Source: CAZTAR01 sp043813895
Lineage (GTDB): Bacteria > Planctomycetota > Phycisphaerae > UBA1845 > UTPLA1
NCBI GenBank assembly: GCA_043813895.1
Contig: JBDRKQ010000077.1
Location: 62,001 to 126,000 of the forward strand
Direction of reading: 5' to 3'
Length of the DNA: 64,000 nt
This document shows positions 17,369 through 26,159 of this stretch, piece after piece (the stretch's first letter is position 1; the number at the start of each line of letters is the position of its first letter). The notes below the pieces were generated by a model, which was not told where the DNA came from, made no database searches, and saw only the letters and a program-made list of their open reading frames with translations. The position numbers and the translations under genes are program-made.

Positions 17369-19900
17369 ATGAAGGCGAAAACAGTCTGCCTGTTTGTTGC
17401 GTTCCTATGCTGCATCGTCTCGCAAGTCCTGGGCGCCCCCCTCGATGGCCGGGAGGTGTCTGAGGACGTTTTCTATCAATTCATGCCGATCGCATGGCGC
17501 GATTCCGACGGCGATACCTATCGCTACGGCGACTTTGACGGCATGACGGCCTCGCTGGACTACCTCGAAGAGCTGGGCGTCACAGCCGTTTGGATGAATC
17601 CGATCTTCCCGTCGCCGGCATACCACGGGTATCAACACGGACCTGCCGACCAGGTCAACTCACGGTTGGGGGCTGAGGCTGGGTTTCTCAACTTCATCCA
17701 ACAGGCGCACGCGCGTGGCATCAAGGTGTTCATCGATTTCGTCGTTTATGGCATCAGCCACGATTCGATTTGGTTTCAGGACGCATTCGGCAATCCTTCC
17801 AGTCAATACGACGACTGGCTGGCGTTCAACAACTCGTCTAACACGGACTATCTCGGCAGCGTCTATACGACGTGGAACGGAGACAGTGTCGGGTTCATTC
17901 ACTGGAACCTGGACAACCCCAATCCCACGGGGCTGGTCACCACGTGGGCTCAGCACTGGCTCGATCCCAATGACGATGATAATCCGTCGGACGGAATCGA
18001 CGGGTTTCGCCTCGATCATGTCTGGGAGCAGTATCCGACCGGACCGAACGGGTGGGGTTACAACCTCGATTGGTGGGTGACCTGGCGCGACAACCTCCGA
18101 ACCGTGAACCCCGATGTGTTCATCTTCGCCGAACAGGCCGATTGGGGCATCACAGGCTCAACCCTCTTGCCCGCGTTTGATGCGACCATGACCAAGCCGT
18201 GGGAGTTCGCCGCCCGGGACGCCCTCGGCAATGAAACCGCTTCGAGTCTGTACAGCCAAACGGCTTCGACTCTGGCATCGCTTCCCGGCGGAAAGTACTT
18301 CCTCGGCATCATCGGCGACCATGACGTGGATCGCCTGACTTCGGTCATCGGCGGCAGTTTGGAGAAAGCCAAGGCAGCCGCCGCGGTGCTGCTCACGTCG
18401 CCATTCCCGCCGATGATCTACACCGGCGACGAAATCGGCATGCTCGGCGTCAAGGGTGATTACGGAAGTGACGCCAACGACATTCCCATGCGCGAACCAT
18501 TCAAATGGAACGCCGTTGCCGGACCGCCGATGAGCAACTACTGGGTGCTCAACAGCCAGGCATACAACAACGCCTATTCGTCGGACAATGACGGCCGATC
18601 CGTGGAAGAACAGAACTCTGTGACCGGCTCGCTGTTGGAGGAGTACAAGCTGCTGATCGCAGCGAGAACCAATCACGTCGCACTTCGACGCGGCACCTAT
18701 ATTCCGATCACCGTCACAACGTCGCGCGTGTGGGCCTTCATGCGGTATCAGGAGGATGAGGAATCCCTCATCGTGGCGATCAACCTGCACGGAAACCCGC
18801 GGACTTTTGACGCGGACTTGTCGGCGATGGAGATTCCGGGCGGCGCGACAACTCCCCAAGACGTGATCACCGGCCAGGTCCTGGCGGACATCACGGACGC
18901 CAACAAGAACGCGTATCAGATGACGCTGAGCGCTTACGACTACGCGATCCTGGCGGTCAACCTACAGCCGCCGGCGCCAGATCCAAACGCCATCGACGGC
19001 GTCGACGTGCCCGACAGCTTCAATGCCGCAGAGGTCGTCGCCACGCAAGACAATGCTACGGGGCTCGGCGATAACATCTCCGAACTGAATCAGCTTTTTG
19101 TGCACTACGATGTTGACGGCTTTCGCATCGGCGTCACGGGCAACCTCGCCACCGACGGAACCGGCTTCGCCATCCTGTTCGATACCGTCTCCGGCGGGCA
19201 GAACATCCTGGACTTCAACGGATTGACGCCTCCCCCGGCGGGCCCGGAGCAACTGACAGGGCTACGACTGGACAGTGGATTCACGCCGGACCACATGATC
19301 TACGCCAACACCTACAGCGGCAACATCTACGTTGATCAGTACGTCCTGCCCACGGCCGGCTCGGCCACCAAGACCTATCGCGGCCAGGGAACGGTAAACG
19401 ACGGCGACGGCCTCTTGTCAGGCGGCAACAACCCGAACGGCTTGCAGGTCGCGATGAACAACACCAACAGCCTTGGCGTCACCGATACGGATGCGTCCGC
19501 CGCAGCCACGGCACTTCACGGGTTCGAGTTGTTCGTACCCTACGCAGACATCGACTTGGCTGGGACAGGCGAGACCATTGGCATCGCTGCTTTCATCATG
19601 CGTTCCAGCGGCGACGTCAGCAATCAGTGGCTCCCCGGTCTCGGGGGCGGGCAATCCAATCCGGGCATCGCGCCCAATATGACCACGGTTCCCGGCGATC
19701 AGTTCGCGGTCGTTTCGGCGCAAGTGCCGGGCGATCTGGACGCCGACAGTGACGTGGACTTCGTCGATCTCAACCTCTTCGTGGGCGTCCTACTCGGTAC
19801 CAACCTCGACGCGCAGCACATTGCCCGCGCCGACCTGGATCTCAGCGGCACACCAAACGGGAACGACATCCAGTTGTTCGTTACGGCAATGCTTCAGTAG
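17369..19900 (+). CDS. Secreted GH13 alpha-amylase-family glycosidase with C-terminal dockerin-like repeat
   Basis: An 843-residue exported enzyme: signal peptide to about residue 23 (ending VLGA), then a GH13 barrel. GH13 region I-IV residues are visible: WMNPIFPSP, nucleophile Asp216 in GFRLDHV, acid/base Glu255 in FAEQ, and the His318-Asp319 pair in GDHDVDR. Residues about 450-530 look like the C-terminal beta domain. Residues about 540-780 form an additional beta-rich region of unknown fold. The tail (from about 788) has two calcium loops, GDLDADSDVDFVDLNLF and ADLDLSGTPNGNDIQLF, of dockerin type. It probably hydrolyses alpha-glucans outside the cell. GAGG lies five bases before the ATG. 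The 299-base gap before it holds nothing I can name. Confidence 0.9.
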   Translation: MKAKTVCLFVAFLCCIVSQVLGAPLDGREVSEDVFYQFMPIAWRDSDGDTYRYGDFDGMTASLDYLEELGVTAVWMNPIFPSPAYHGYQHGPADQVNSRLGAEAGFLNFIQQAHARGIKVFIDFVVYGISHDSIWFQDAFGNPSSQYDDWLAFNNSSNTDYLGSVYTTWNGDSVGFIHWNLDNPNPTGLVTTWAQHWLDPNDDDNPSDGIDGFRLDHVWEQYPTGPNGWGYNLDWWVTWRDNLRTVNPDVFIFAEQADWGITGSTLLPAFDATMTKPWEFAARDALGNETASSLYSQTASTLASLPGGKYFLGIIGDHDVDRLTSVIGGSLEKAKAAAAVLLTSPFPPMIYTGDEIGMLGVKGDYGSDANDIPMREPFKWNAVAGPPMSNYWVLNSQAYNNAYSSDNDGRSVEEQNSVTGSLLEEYKLLIAARTNHVALRRGTYIPITVTTSRVWAFMRYQEDEESLIVAINLHGNPRTFDADLSAMEIPGGATTPQDVITGQVLADITDANKNAYQMTLSAYDYAILAVNLQPPAPDPNAIDGVDVPDSFNAAEVVATQDNATGLGDNISELNQLFVHYDVDGFRIGVTGNLATDGTGFAILFDTVSGGQNILDFNGLTPPPAGPEQLTGLRLDSGFTPDHMIYANTYSGNIYVDQYVLPTAGSATKTYRGQGTVNDGDGLLSGGNNPNGLQVAMNNTNSLGVTDTDASAAATALHGFELFVPYADIDLAGTGETIGIAAFIMRSSGDVSNQWLPGLGGGQSNPGIAPNMTTVPGDQFAVVSAQVPGDLDADSDVDFVDLNLFVGVLLGTNLDAQHIARADLDLSGTPNGNDIQLFVTAMLQ

Positions 19901-19923
19901 ACCTGTTTCTGTCGCTACAGGTC
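19900..19923 (+). terminator. Hairpin at the stop of the GH13 gene
   Basis: Arms GACCTGT (19900-19906) and ACAGGTC (19917-19923) pair perfectly across ten bases, starting at the stop codon itself. No T run follows. It could act in termination or mRNA protection. The remaining bases to 20152 contain a second GC-rich dyad (GGCGGG / CCCGCC, about 19964-19984) and nothing else recognisable. Confidence 0.35.
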
Positions 19924-20152
19924 GTCACGGCATGAGCAGTGCATCGACCATGCCTGGCCCGCGTGGCGGGGGGCTGGGTCCCGCCACCTATCGAATCAGC
20001 TTCCGAAGCCACCGAGGCCCGAATGCGGCCCAGCCGAAGCGGCGCCGTTTCTCTTCGCCGACCGAGACCTTCAAGCTTTCGAGTAAGCGGAATGTGGCAG
20101 GGTCGTTCTCTGCTGCATCGGATTGAGCAGTTGACGATTCTGAGATAGTCTC

Positions 20153-20824
20153 TCAGGAGTAGTAACGCCCCAACTCCGAGAGCGTGGCGACGGTCCCACG
20201 CTGGCCGGCCCGGATATCCGCGAGCTTGCCGTCGCGATCCAGCAGGACGGCCTGCCAGCCGCATTCCACGGGGAGCCGCACGTCCGCGATGGGGGTGTCG
20301 CCCACGCAGAGGATTCTGTCGGGCCGGACGCCGAGCCTTTCGGTGATTCGCCGGTAGAAACGCCGGTCGCCCTTGGCCACGCCCACCGTGGCGCAGTCGA
20401 AGTAGTGCTGGATCTTCGGCAGGAGCTGTCGGCCGGCCGAGCCCAGCGAGAAAGGCGGCAGCGTCGTGAATGTGCACACTCTCTTCCCCGCGGCCCTGGC
20501 GGCGTCGACGGCGTCCAGCGCTTCGGGATACAGCGTCATGTTCTCGCGCTGCTCGTATATCGCCGTGAGAGACGTCAGCAGATCGACGGAAACGGAAACC
20601 CGCATCGTGGCGAACACCTGCGCCAGAAAGTCGGTCCAACCTTCGATGCGTCGTCGCGGCGCCTCCAACAACAGGACCGCCTGGCGTGCCGTGTCGAAAG
20701 CCCAATAGCTGATCTCGACGCCGAATCGAGAAAGAAGCTCCTGCACCTCGACAGACGTGACGCGTCCCTCCGGCCAACAGGCGAGGGTCTGGTGGACATC
20801 GAAAACAACGACCTCGACAGACAT
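20153..20824 (-). CDS. HAD-superfamily hydrolase with altered motif I
   Basis: A 223-residue haloacid-dehalogenase-type protein. Motif I reads VVFDVHQTL: the nucleophile Asp9 is kept but the usual acid/base Asp two residues later is His, as in dehalogenase-like and REG2-like branches. Motif II is CTFTTL, motif III the Lys in GVAKGDRRFY, and motif IV GDTPIADV. The insert between motifs I and II is a helical cap. The longest open frame starts 88 codons upstream, but that extension translates a palindromic repeat cluster (20886-21015) and is rejected; the ATG at 20824 starts right before motif I. Substrate unknown; probably a small phosphate ester. Confidence 0.78.
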   Translation of the reverse strand: MSVEVVVFDVHQTLACWPEGRVTSVEVQELLSRFGVEISYWAFDTARQAVLLLEAPRRRIEGWTDFLAQVFATMRVSVSVDLLTSLTAIYEQRENMTLYPEALDAVDAARAAGKRVCTFTTLPPFSLGSAGRQLLPKIQHYFDCATVGVAKGDRRFYRRITERLGVRPDRILCVGDTPIADVRLPVECGWQAVLLDRDGKLADIRAGQRGTVATLSELGRYYS

Positions 20825-20885
20825 CTCGCAGGCAATTGTTGCGGGCTCGGCGGCATGCCGCCAGTCGGGCTGGACGGTTTTGAGG

Positions 20886-21015
20886 CAAGAGCCCCCGGCC
20901 CGGCGAGCCGGCTTGTTCCAACCCGGTTCTTCCCTCGGGGGGTACGTTCCCGCGTGTCGTCGACAACCCCCCGGCCAAGGCCGGGGGCTCTTGACGGGCC
21001 CGGGGGCTCTTGCCC
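20886..21015. repeat. Nested GC-rich inverted repeat in the gap 20825-21236
   Basis: A perfect 15-base inverted repeat, CAAGAGCCCCCGGCC (20886-20900) and its complement (20979-20993), encloses a second perfect stem CGGGGGGT / ACCCCCCG (20936-20943, 20966-20973). A third half copy (GGGGGCTCTTG) ends near 21012. The same 15-mer recurs at 27148-27162. The rest of the 412-base gap (21016-21236) shows only an AGAGG box seven bases before the gene at 21237. Confidence 0.8.
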
Positions 21016-21236
21016 GCGGGGGTTTGCTCCAGAATGGGCGTTGGCGCTCCGATAATCCATGTAGCAGGCCCAATGTCGGGCGAGTCAAACGGCGCCAGGG
21101 TCGCGCCCAACTGCCTGACTCACACTGAGTTGCGCGATGTTTGCCTGCCGACGAAGTTGTCGGGAGTCGCCCGATCCATACAATCTAATAGGGTGCGATA
21201 GCGAACGCGACTATCGGCCGTGCCAAGAGGCGCCTG

Positions 21237-22337
21237 ATGTACCTCAAGATCGACAAGGACCGCCAAAGATTCCGCCAGATCGTCAAGGGCAAGATCCGGG
21301 ACGACTTGCGCAAGTTCCTCACGCGCGGCGAGCTGCTCGGCAAGGAAGGCGAGAAGCTCATCAGCATTCCCGTCGCAGGCATCGAGTTGCCACATTTTCG
21401 CTACGGTGACAACAGCGACGGGGGTGTCGGGGCGGGCGAGGCAGAGGCGGGGGATGCCGTGGACGGCGCCGATGGCGAGGACGGCCCCGGCGGCACGCAG
21501 CCCGGTTCGCATATCCTGGAGGTCGAGGTTTCGCTGGACGAGTTGGCTGACATCCTCGGGGAGGAGTTGCAGCTTCCTCGCATCCAACCCAAGGGCAAAC
21601 ATCAGATCACTTCCGAGAAGGAACGGTATAGCGGCATCCGTCATGCCGGGCCCGAATCGCTACGCCACTTCAAGCGGACTTTCCGCGCGGCGCTGCGTCG
21701 TCTGATCATGGCCGGGATGTACGATCCGGATTGCCCGGTGATCGTACCGATTCGGTCGGACAAGCGTTACCGCAGTTGGAAGACGGTTCGCAAGCCGCAA
21801 TCCAACGCGCTGCTGATCTACATGATGGACGTGTCCGGTTCGATGGGCGACGAGCAGAAGGAGCTGGTCCGGCTGGAGGCGTTTTGGATTGACGCCTGGC
21901 TGCGGCGGAACTACGAGGGCATCGAGAGCCGCTACATCGTTCACGACGTCCGTGCCGCGGAGGTCAATCGCGAAACGTTTTTCCGGATTCGTGAGGACGG
22001 CGGCACAAAGATTTCCAGTGCCTTCAAGCTGTGCCGCGGGCTCATCGATACGCACTACAACCCCGACGAATGGAACATCTACATCTTCCATTTCTCTGAC
22101 GGCGACAACTCCAGCGAGAGTGACTCCCGGGAATGTTGCGAACTCGTGCGGGATCACCTGCTGCCGCACTCCAACATGTTCGGCTATTGCCAGGTCGCCA
22201 GCGCGTACGGAAGCGGCAACTTCATCAATGTGATCCATGAACACCTCAAGGACGAAGAAAGCGTCATCACGAGTCGCGTGAATGCCAAGGACGACATCTA
22301 CGACTCGTTGAAGACCTTCTTCTCACCCGGCAAGTGA
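21237..22337 (+). CDS. YeaH/DUF444 family protein (VWA-like)
   Basis: A 366-residue member of the DUF444 (YeaH/YhbH) family. The N-terminal third is basic and Gly-rich (about residues 55-90 are low complexity). The C-terminal half has a von Willebrand A-like fold with an intact metal-site motif, Asp198-x-Ser200-x-Ser202 in MMDVSGSMG, and later GGTKISSAF and IYIFHFSDGDN. In enterobacteria the equivalent YeaH works with the PrkA-type kinase YeaG in stress and starvation responses. Here it precedes a SpoVR gene by 16 bases, the usual order, but the kinase gene is not upstream. AGAGG stands seven bases before the ATG. Confidence 0.92.
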   Translation: MYLKIDKDRQRFRQIVKGKIRDDLRKFLTRGELLGKEGEKLISIPVAGIELPHFRYGDNSDGGVGAGEAEAGDAVDGADGEDGPGGTQPGSHILEVEVSLDELADILGEELQLPRIQPKGKHQITSEKERYSGIRHAGPESLRHFKRTFRAALRRLIMAGMYDPDCPVIVPIRSDKRYRSWKTVRKPQSNALLIYMMDVSGSMGDEQKELVRLEAFWIDAWLRRNYEGIESRYIVHDVRAAEVNRETFFRIREDGGTKISSAFKLCRGLIDTHYNPDEWNIYIFHFSDGDNSSESDSRECCELVRDHLLPHSNMFGYCQVASAYGSGNFINVIHEHLKDEESVITSRVNAKDDIYDSLKTFFSPGK

Positions 22338-22353
22338 TACGGCGGACCTCCCT

Positions 22354-23886
22354 ATGACACTTCAGCAAACCAGACCCGATATCGCCCGGTGGGCGGACGA
22401 GATCGCGGAGGTCGCCCGTGCGGCCGGGCTGGACTTCTTCGAGACGATCTTCGAGGTCGTTGATTTCAACACGCTCCAGCAGATCGCGGCATACGGGGGC
22501 TTCCCACAGCGCTACCCCCACTGGCGGTTTGGCATGGAGTACGACCGCCTCCGCAAGCAGCACGTGTACGGCCTCGGCAAGATCTACGAGATGGTCATCA
22601 ACAACGATCCGTGCTACGCCTACCTGGTGAACGACAACTCGGACGTCGACCAGAAGCTCGTCATCACGCACGTCTATGCGCACTGCGATTTCTTCAAGAA
22701 CAACCAGTGGTTCTGCAAAACGAACCGCAAGATGATGGACGAGATGGCAAACCACGCCACGCGCGTCCGGCGGCACATGGATCGGTTCGGCCACGATGTC
22801 GTCGAGCGTTTCCTCGATACGTGTGTGTCGTTGGACAACCTGATCGACCCGCAGACGGTCTTCATGCAGAAGGCGAATCAGCGGCAGCCAGCGTCGCAGG
22901 TCTCGGACGAACGGGATATCGAAAAGGAAATCGTTCGTTACAAGAGCAAGCGCTACATGGAGAGCTGGATCAACCCTCCGAAGGACGCCCACAGACAGCG
23001 TGAGGCACTGCTCGCCAAGCGAGCCAAGGAGAAGAAGGCGCTGCCCGAGCGGCCGTTGCGTGACGTACTGCGATTCCTGTTGAATTACGCACCGCTCGAT
23101 GATTGGGAGGCGGACATCCTCTCGATCGTTCGCGAGGAGGCCTACTACTACGCCCCGCAAGCACAGACCAAGATCATGAACGAGGGTTGGGCGACGTTCT
23201 GGCACAGCCGGCTCATGACCACGCGCATCCTCAGCGACGACGAGTTGATCACCTATGCCGATCACCACAGCGGGACCGTCGCGGCACAACCGGGCCAGAT
23301 GAATCCCTACAAGATCGGCGTCGAGTTGTTCCGGGATATCGAGGATCGCTGGAATCGGGGCCGGTTCGGCAGGGAATATGAAGAATGCTCGTCAATGGAG
23401 GAAGGTCGTAAATGGGACAAGAAGCTCGGACTGGGCATGGAAAAGATCTTCGAGGTCCGCCGGATCTACAACGACGTGACGTTCATCGACGAATTCCTCA
23501 CGCCTGAGTTCGTGGATCGCTTCAAGCTGTACCACTACCGGTATGACCCGACGACGCGCCGGATGGTCGTGGTGAATCGGGACTACGAGAAGATCAAGGC
23601 CCAGATGCTCTTTATGCTGGCCAACCACGCCCAGCCGTACATCTACGTTGTGGACGGCAACTACGCGAATCGGGGCGAACTGTATATGGCGCATAGACAC
23701 AACGGCGTGGACCTGGACATCAAGTATGCCGTGGAAACGCTCAAGCGCGTCGAGCAAGTGTGGCGCCGCCCCGTGCACTTGCAGGCGATGATTAACGACG
23801 AAATGGTGCTGTTCAGCTTTGACGGCCAACAGTCACAACAGCAGAAGGTTCACGGCGACCTGCCCGAACCGGCGCATACGGTATAG
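22354..23886 (+). CDS. SpoVR family protein
   Basis: A 510-residue SpoVR/YcgB homologue of normal length. Family hallmarks include FETIFEVVDFNTLQQIAAYGG near the N-terminus (seen in part), HVYAHCDFFKNN, MNEGWATFWH near residue 275, and a long conserved C-terminal part with NPYKIGVELFRDIEDRWNRG. In Bacillus SpoVR affects spore cortex formation; in non-sporulating bacteria its biochemical role is unknown, but it is repeatedly linked to YeaH and PrkA. The gene follows the YeaH gene after 16 bases and is surely co-transcribed. Confidence 0.95.
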   Translation: MTLQQTRPDIARWADEIAEVARAAGLDFFETIFEVVDFNTLQQIAAYGGFPQRYPHWRFGMEYDRLRKQHVYGLGKIYEMVINNDPCYAYLVNDNSDVDQKLVITHVYAHCDFFKNNQWFCKTNRKMMDEMANHATRVRRHMDRFGHDVVERFLDTCVSLDNLIDPQTVFMQKANQRQPASQVSDERDIEKEIVRYKSKRYMESWINPPKDAHRQREALLAKRAKEKKALPERPLRDVLRFLLNYAPLDDWEADILSIVREEAYYYAPQAQTKIMNEGWATFWHSRLMTTRILSDDELITYADHHSGTVAAQPGQMNPYKIGVELFRDIEDRWNRGRFGREYEECSSMEEGRKWDKKLGLGMEKIFEVRRIYNDVTFIDEFLTPEFVDRFKLYHYRYDPTTRRMVVVNRDYEKIKAQMLFMLANHAQPYIYVVDGNYANRGELYMAHRHNGVDLDIKYAVETLKRVEQVWRRPVHLQAMINDEMVLFSFDGQQSQQQKVHGDLPEPAHTV

Positions 23887-23942
23887 CGTACCTATCGTAC
23901 GGCCGCGGCTCCGGTCGGCCGGGCCGGACGCAAGCTGAGTCT

Positions 23943-24125
23943 TTGAATCCGGGTCTTTCGCGGCTCGATACTCTTTTGAAATCTGTTTGGGCGGGTTGGC
24001 TCAATTGGTATGTTCTTCGCTTGGGGCAGGGCCCGCATGGAGTTGAAGCCGTGAGGCCGGAATCTCCATACAAAAAGACGCCTGAGCCTGTGGCCTATGC
24101 GCCCGTCGGCGCGAAGAAGTCGTAG
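23943..24125 (+). CDS. Possible 60-residue ORF, unknown
   Basis: A TTG-initiated frame of 60 residues between the SpoVR gene and a small membrane protein gene. It has a hydrophobic/aromatic middle (VWAGWLNWYVLRLG) and a Pro/Lys-rich tail ending VGAKKS, and ends 15 bases before the next start. No ribosome binding site is clear and I recognise no family. The base composition is less GC-rich than real genes nearby. It may be a genuine small protein or chance. Confidence 0.3.
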   Translation: MNPGLSRLDTLLKSVWAGWLNWYVLRLGQGPHGVEAVRPESPYKKTPEPVAYAPVGAKKS

Positions 24126-24140
24126 CCTGACGGAATCGCA

Positions 24141-24410
24141 GTGCGTGTTTTCTTCATACTCGCTGCGGCCAACTTCCTTGTCAATGCGGGGTTGCTGGGA
24201 TACCAGTGTGTGGTGCCGATTCACCTCGACCCGGGGATAATGGACGCGGTTTGGGCGAGCTTGCGGACCCGACATTGGGTCTCGCTCTTCATGCTGTTCG
24301 GAACCATCGTGATGTGCTTCATCCCGCGATTTCGCTGTGCGAGGACATATGTGGCCCTGCTGTTTCTTGTCCTCTCGTTGCCGGCCGCGATTGTACTATC
24401 GAGGCAGTAG
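24141..24410 (+). CDS. Small membrane protein, three predicted spans
   Basis: An 89-residue hydrophobic protein with membrane segments at about residues 4-24 (FILAAANFLVNAGLLGY), 46-62 (VSLFMLFGTIVMCFIP) and 68-88 (YVALLFLVLSLPAAIVL). GTG start with only a weak upstream purine stretch. No family recognised. It may be co-transcribed with the upstream SpoVR gene, but a 250-base spacer makes this unsure. Confidence 0.55.
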   Translation: MRVFFILAAANFLVNAGLLGYQCVVPIHLDPGIMDAVWASLRTRHWVSLFMLFGTIVMCFIPRFRCARTYVALLFLVLSLPAAIVLSRQ

Positions 24411-24530
24411 AACGTGCGATGCGAATGCAAGTCGCATCCAGCGGTGGCTCATTCATGCGCAGGTCGAGGACATCGAATCCGTGGCAGGCAGGCCGCCAAT
24501 GGTTGGAGGCTCGCGGTATACTTCGAGGTG

Positions 24531-25781
24531 CTATCGTCGTCTCCTGGGGACGCGTTTCGCGCCGCGCTTGGCGCCTGACTCGTAGATGGCGGTGAACAAC
24601 TTCTCTTCCGCCGGCGACAACGATCGGCCCCGGCGGGCGACCACCTTGCGGGCGACGTCAAGCGCCCGGGCGGGATCGTTGACCTTCACGCCCTCGTCGG
24701 TCACCCAACTGAAGTCCGGCACGAACTTCGGCGCATGGCCGCTCACGAATACGCTACAGGCAAACCCGATCACGCAACCCGTCGGCAGTGCGACGTTGAT
24801 CCCCGTTTTCGTGTGGTCGCCGATGAACGCGCCGACAAAAGTCTCGCCGGTGTCGACGGGCTTGCCGTGAAGTTCCACTCTGACAGGGCCGTAGGTGTTC
24901 TTCAGGTCGCTGTTGACCGTGTCGGCGCCGAGGTTGACCCACTCGCCGACGTAGCTGTGCCCGAGGAATCCGTCGTGCTGCTTGTTGGCGTAGCCCTGGA
25001 AGAGGGTGCCCTCGATTTCCCCGCCGAGCTTGCAGGCCGGCCCGATGCTGGTTCCGCCGCGGATCGACGCACCGGGCTGGATGACGCAATCGTCGCCGAT
25101 GTAGCAGGGGCCGGTGACGGTAACGTTTGGACTGATGAGAACGTGGTCGCCGATGTGGATCGGCCCCTCTTCTGCATCGAGCACCGCCGCGGGTTTCACC
25201 CTCGTCCCGACGCCGACGTGGATGGCAGATTCGTTGAGCAGGTGCGCGCCGTCGCAGACTTCGCCTTCGATGCGAAAATCCCAGCGGTCGGCCTGCCGGT
25301 GGAGTTCCTTCTCGTTCTCGCGAACGAGATGCCACGGGTACGCGATGAGCGTGCCGGCATCGGTCGGAACATCAACTTCACAACAGCCTGACAGCACCGA
25401 CTTGAGCCTCTCGAGATCGAGCAGCACATCGGCGTCCAGTCTGCACGCCACGGCGCGGGACAATCTTGCGGCAAGCAGGGTCTCCCCCGACCACGCAGCC
25501 GAATTCTCCGGCAAGTCGAGCTTGCTCTGCGACAGGAACCGCCCGTTGACCCAGAGCTGATCGTCGGCGGTGGCCGGTTGGTTGACCCGTCTAGGCTGGC
25601 GTTCCGCCATGACCTTGGCAAGGGGAGGCCGCACGAAGACGCAGGCAGCCGAACGCCCCGAGACTGTCTCGATCGTCTCGATGAGGCTGCCGTATCCACA
25701 GCGCAAGTCGAAGGTCGCGCGCGAGCACACGAGTGGAAGGAGATTCCTGTACCCGGCATCTTCAAAAACGACGAGTTGCAT
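24531..25781 (-). CDS. GlmU-like putative sugar nucleotidyltransferase
   Basis: A 416-residue protein with two parts. The N-terminus (about 1-190) opens VVFEDAGYRNLLPLVCSRA, matching the NTP_transf_4 type of sugar nucleotidyltransferase seen in Bacteroidetes and Planctomycetes. This domain lacks the classic GlmU loop LxxGxGTRM. The C-terminal half (about 200-390) is a left-handed beta helix of hexapeptide repeats (for example IHIGDHVLISPNVTVTGPCYIGDD) with a conserved acyltransferase-like HTKTGIN segment. It probably activates and/or acetylates an amino sugar for envelope synthesis. AGGA stands eight bases before the ATG. It is transcribed alone. Confidence 0.82.
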   Translation of the reverse strand: MQLVVFEDAGYRNLLPLVCSRATFDLRCGYGSLIETIETVSGRSAACVFVRPPLAKVMAERQPRRVNQPATADDQLWVNGRFLSQSKLDLPENSAAWSGETLLAARLSRAVACRLDADVLLDLERLKSVLSGCCEVDVPTDAGTLIAYPWHLVRENEKELHRQADRWDFRIEGEVCDGAHLLNESAIHVGVGTRVKPAAVLDAEEGPIHIGDHVLISPNVTVTGPCYIGDDCVIQPGASIRGGTSIGPACKLGGEIEGTLFQGYANKQHDGFLGHSYVGEWVNLGADTVNSDLKNTYGPVRVELHGKPVDTGETFVGAFIGDHTKTGINVALPTGCVIGFACSVFVSGHAPKFVPDFSWVTDEGVKVNDPARALDVARKVVARRGRSLSPAEEKLFTAIYESGAKRGAKRVPRRRR

Positions 25782-25901
25782 TAATGTGTTCCTATCTTCA
25801 GAGTCGCTGCAAGGTTGTAGAGCGATCGGGCCGGTTTTTCAAGTTGCCGGACGCGACATCGCTGCTCTGTTTCGAAGATGATCGTTTGAAGCCTCTAATC
25901 G

Positions 25902-25954
25902 CTGGGCCGAGAATCCTTTCTCGGTCCTCAGGCCGATGCCGAGAAGGGATTCTC
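25902..25954. repeat. Two-hairpin unit of the TCCC/TCCT family in the gap 25782-26159
   Basis: Hairpin 1 has arms GGCCGAGAA (25902-25910) and TTCTCGGTC (25915-25923) around TCCT, one mismatch. Hairpin 2 has perfect arms GCCGAGAA (25935-25942) and TTCTCGGC (25947-25954) around GGGA, so it is the same element inverted. The whole unit including its flanks is nearly identical to 28591-28643. Further along, 25999-26040 contains a GCCGCGG / CCGCG dyad. No gene is visible in the gap. Confidence 0.85.
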
Positions 25955-26159
25955 GGCACACCACGTTATGAAGGTGCCAAACCGTCGTCCAATGGAAGAG
26001 CCGCGGCCTCTCGACCGCGTGGGCTGAAGCCTGCGGCGCGTAGTCGTTGACGCTTCCAGCCCGTCCGCCGAAGATACCAGACGGTGGGCAGTTCTCAGGG
26101 AGTTCGCCGGATCGTGGCGCCGACCCTGAATGTATGCATGACCGAAGGGAGATTAGACT

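Noticed and set aside
20825..21088. N-terminal 88-residue extension of the HAD gene
   Set aside because: The extension is a translation of the nested palindrome at 20886-21015; the HAD fold begins at the ATG at 20824.
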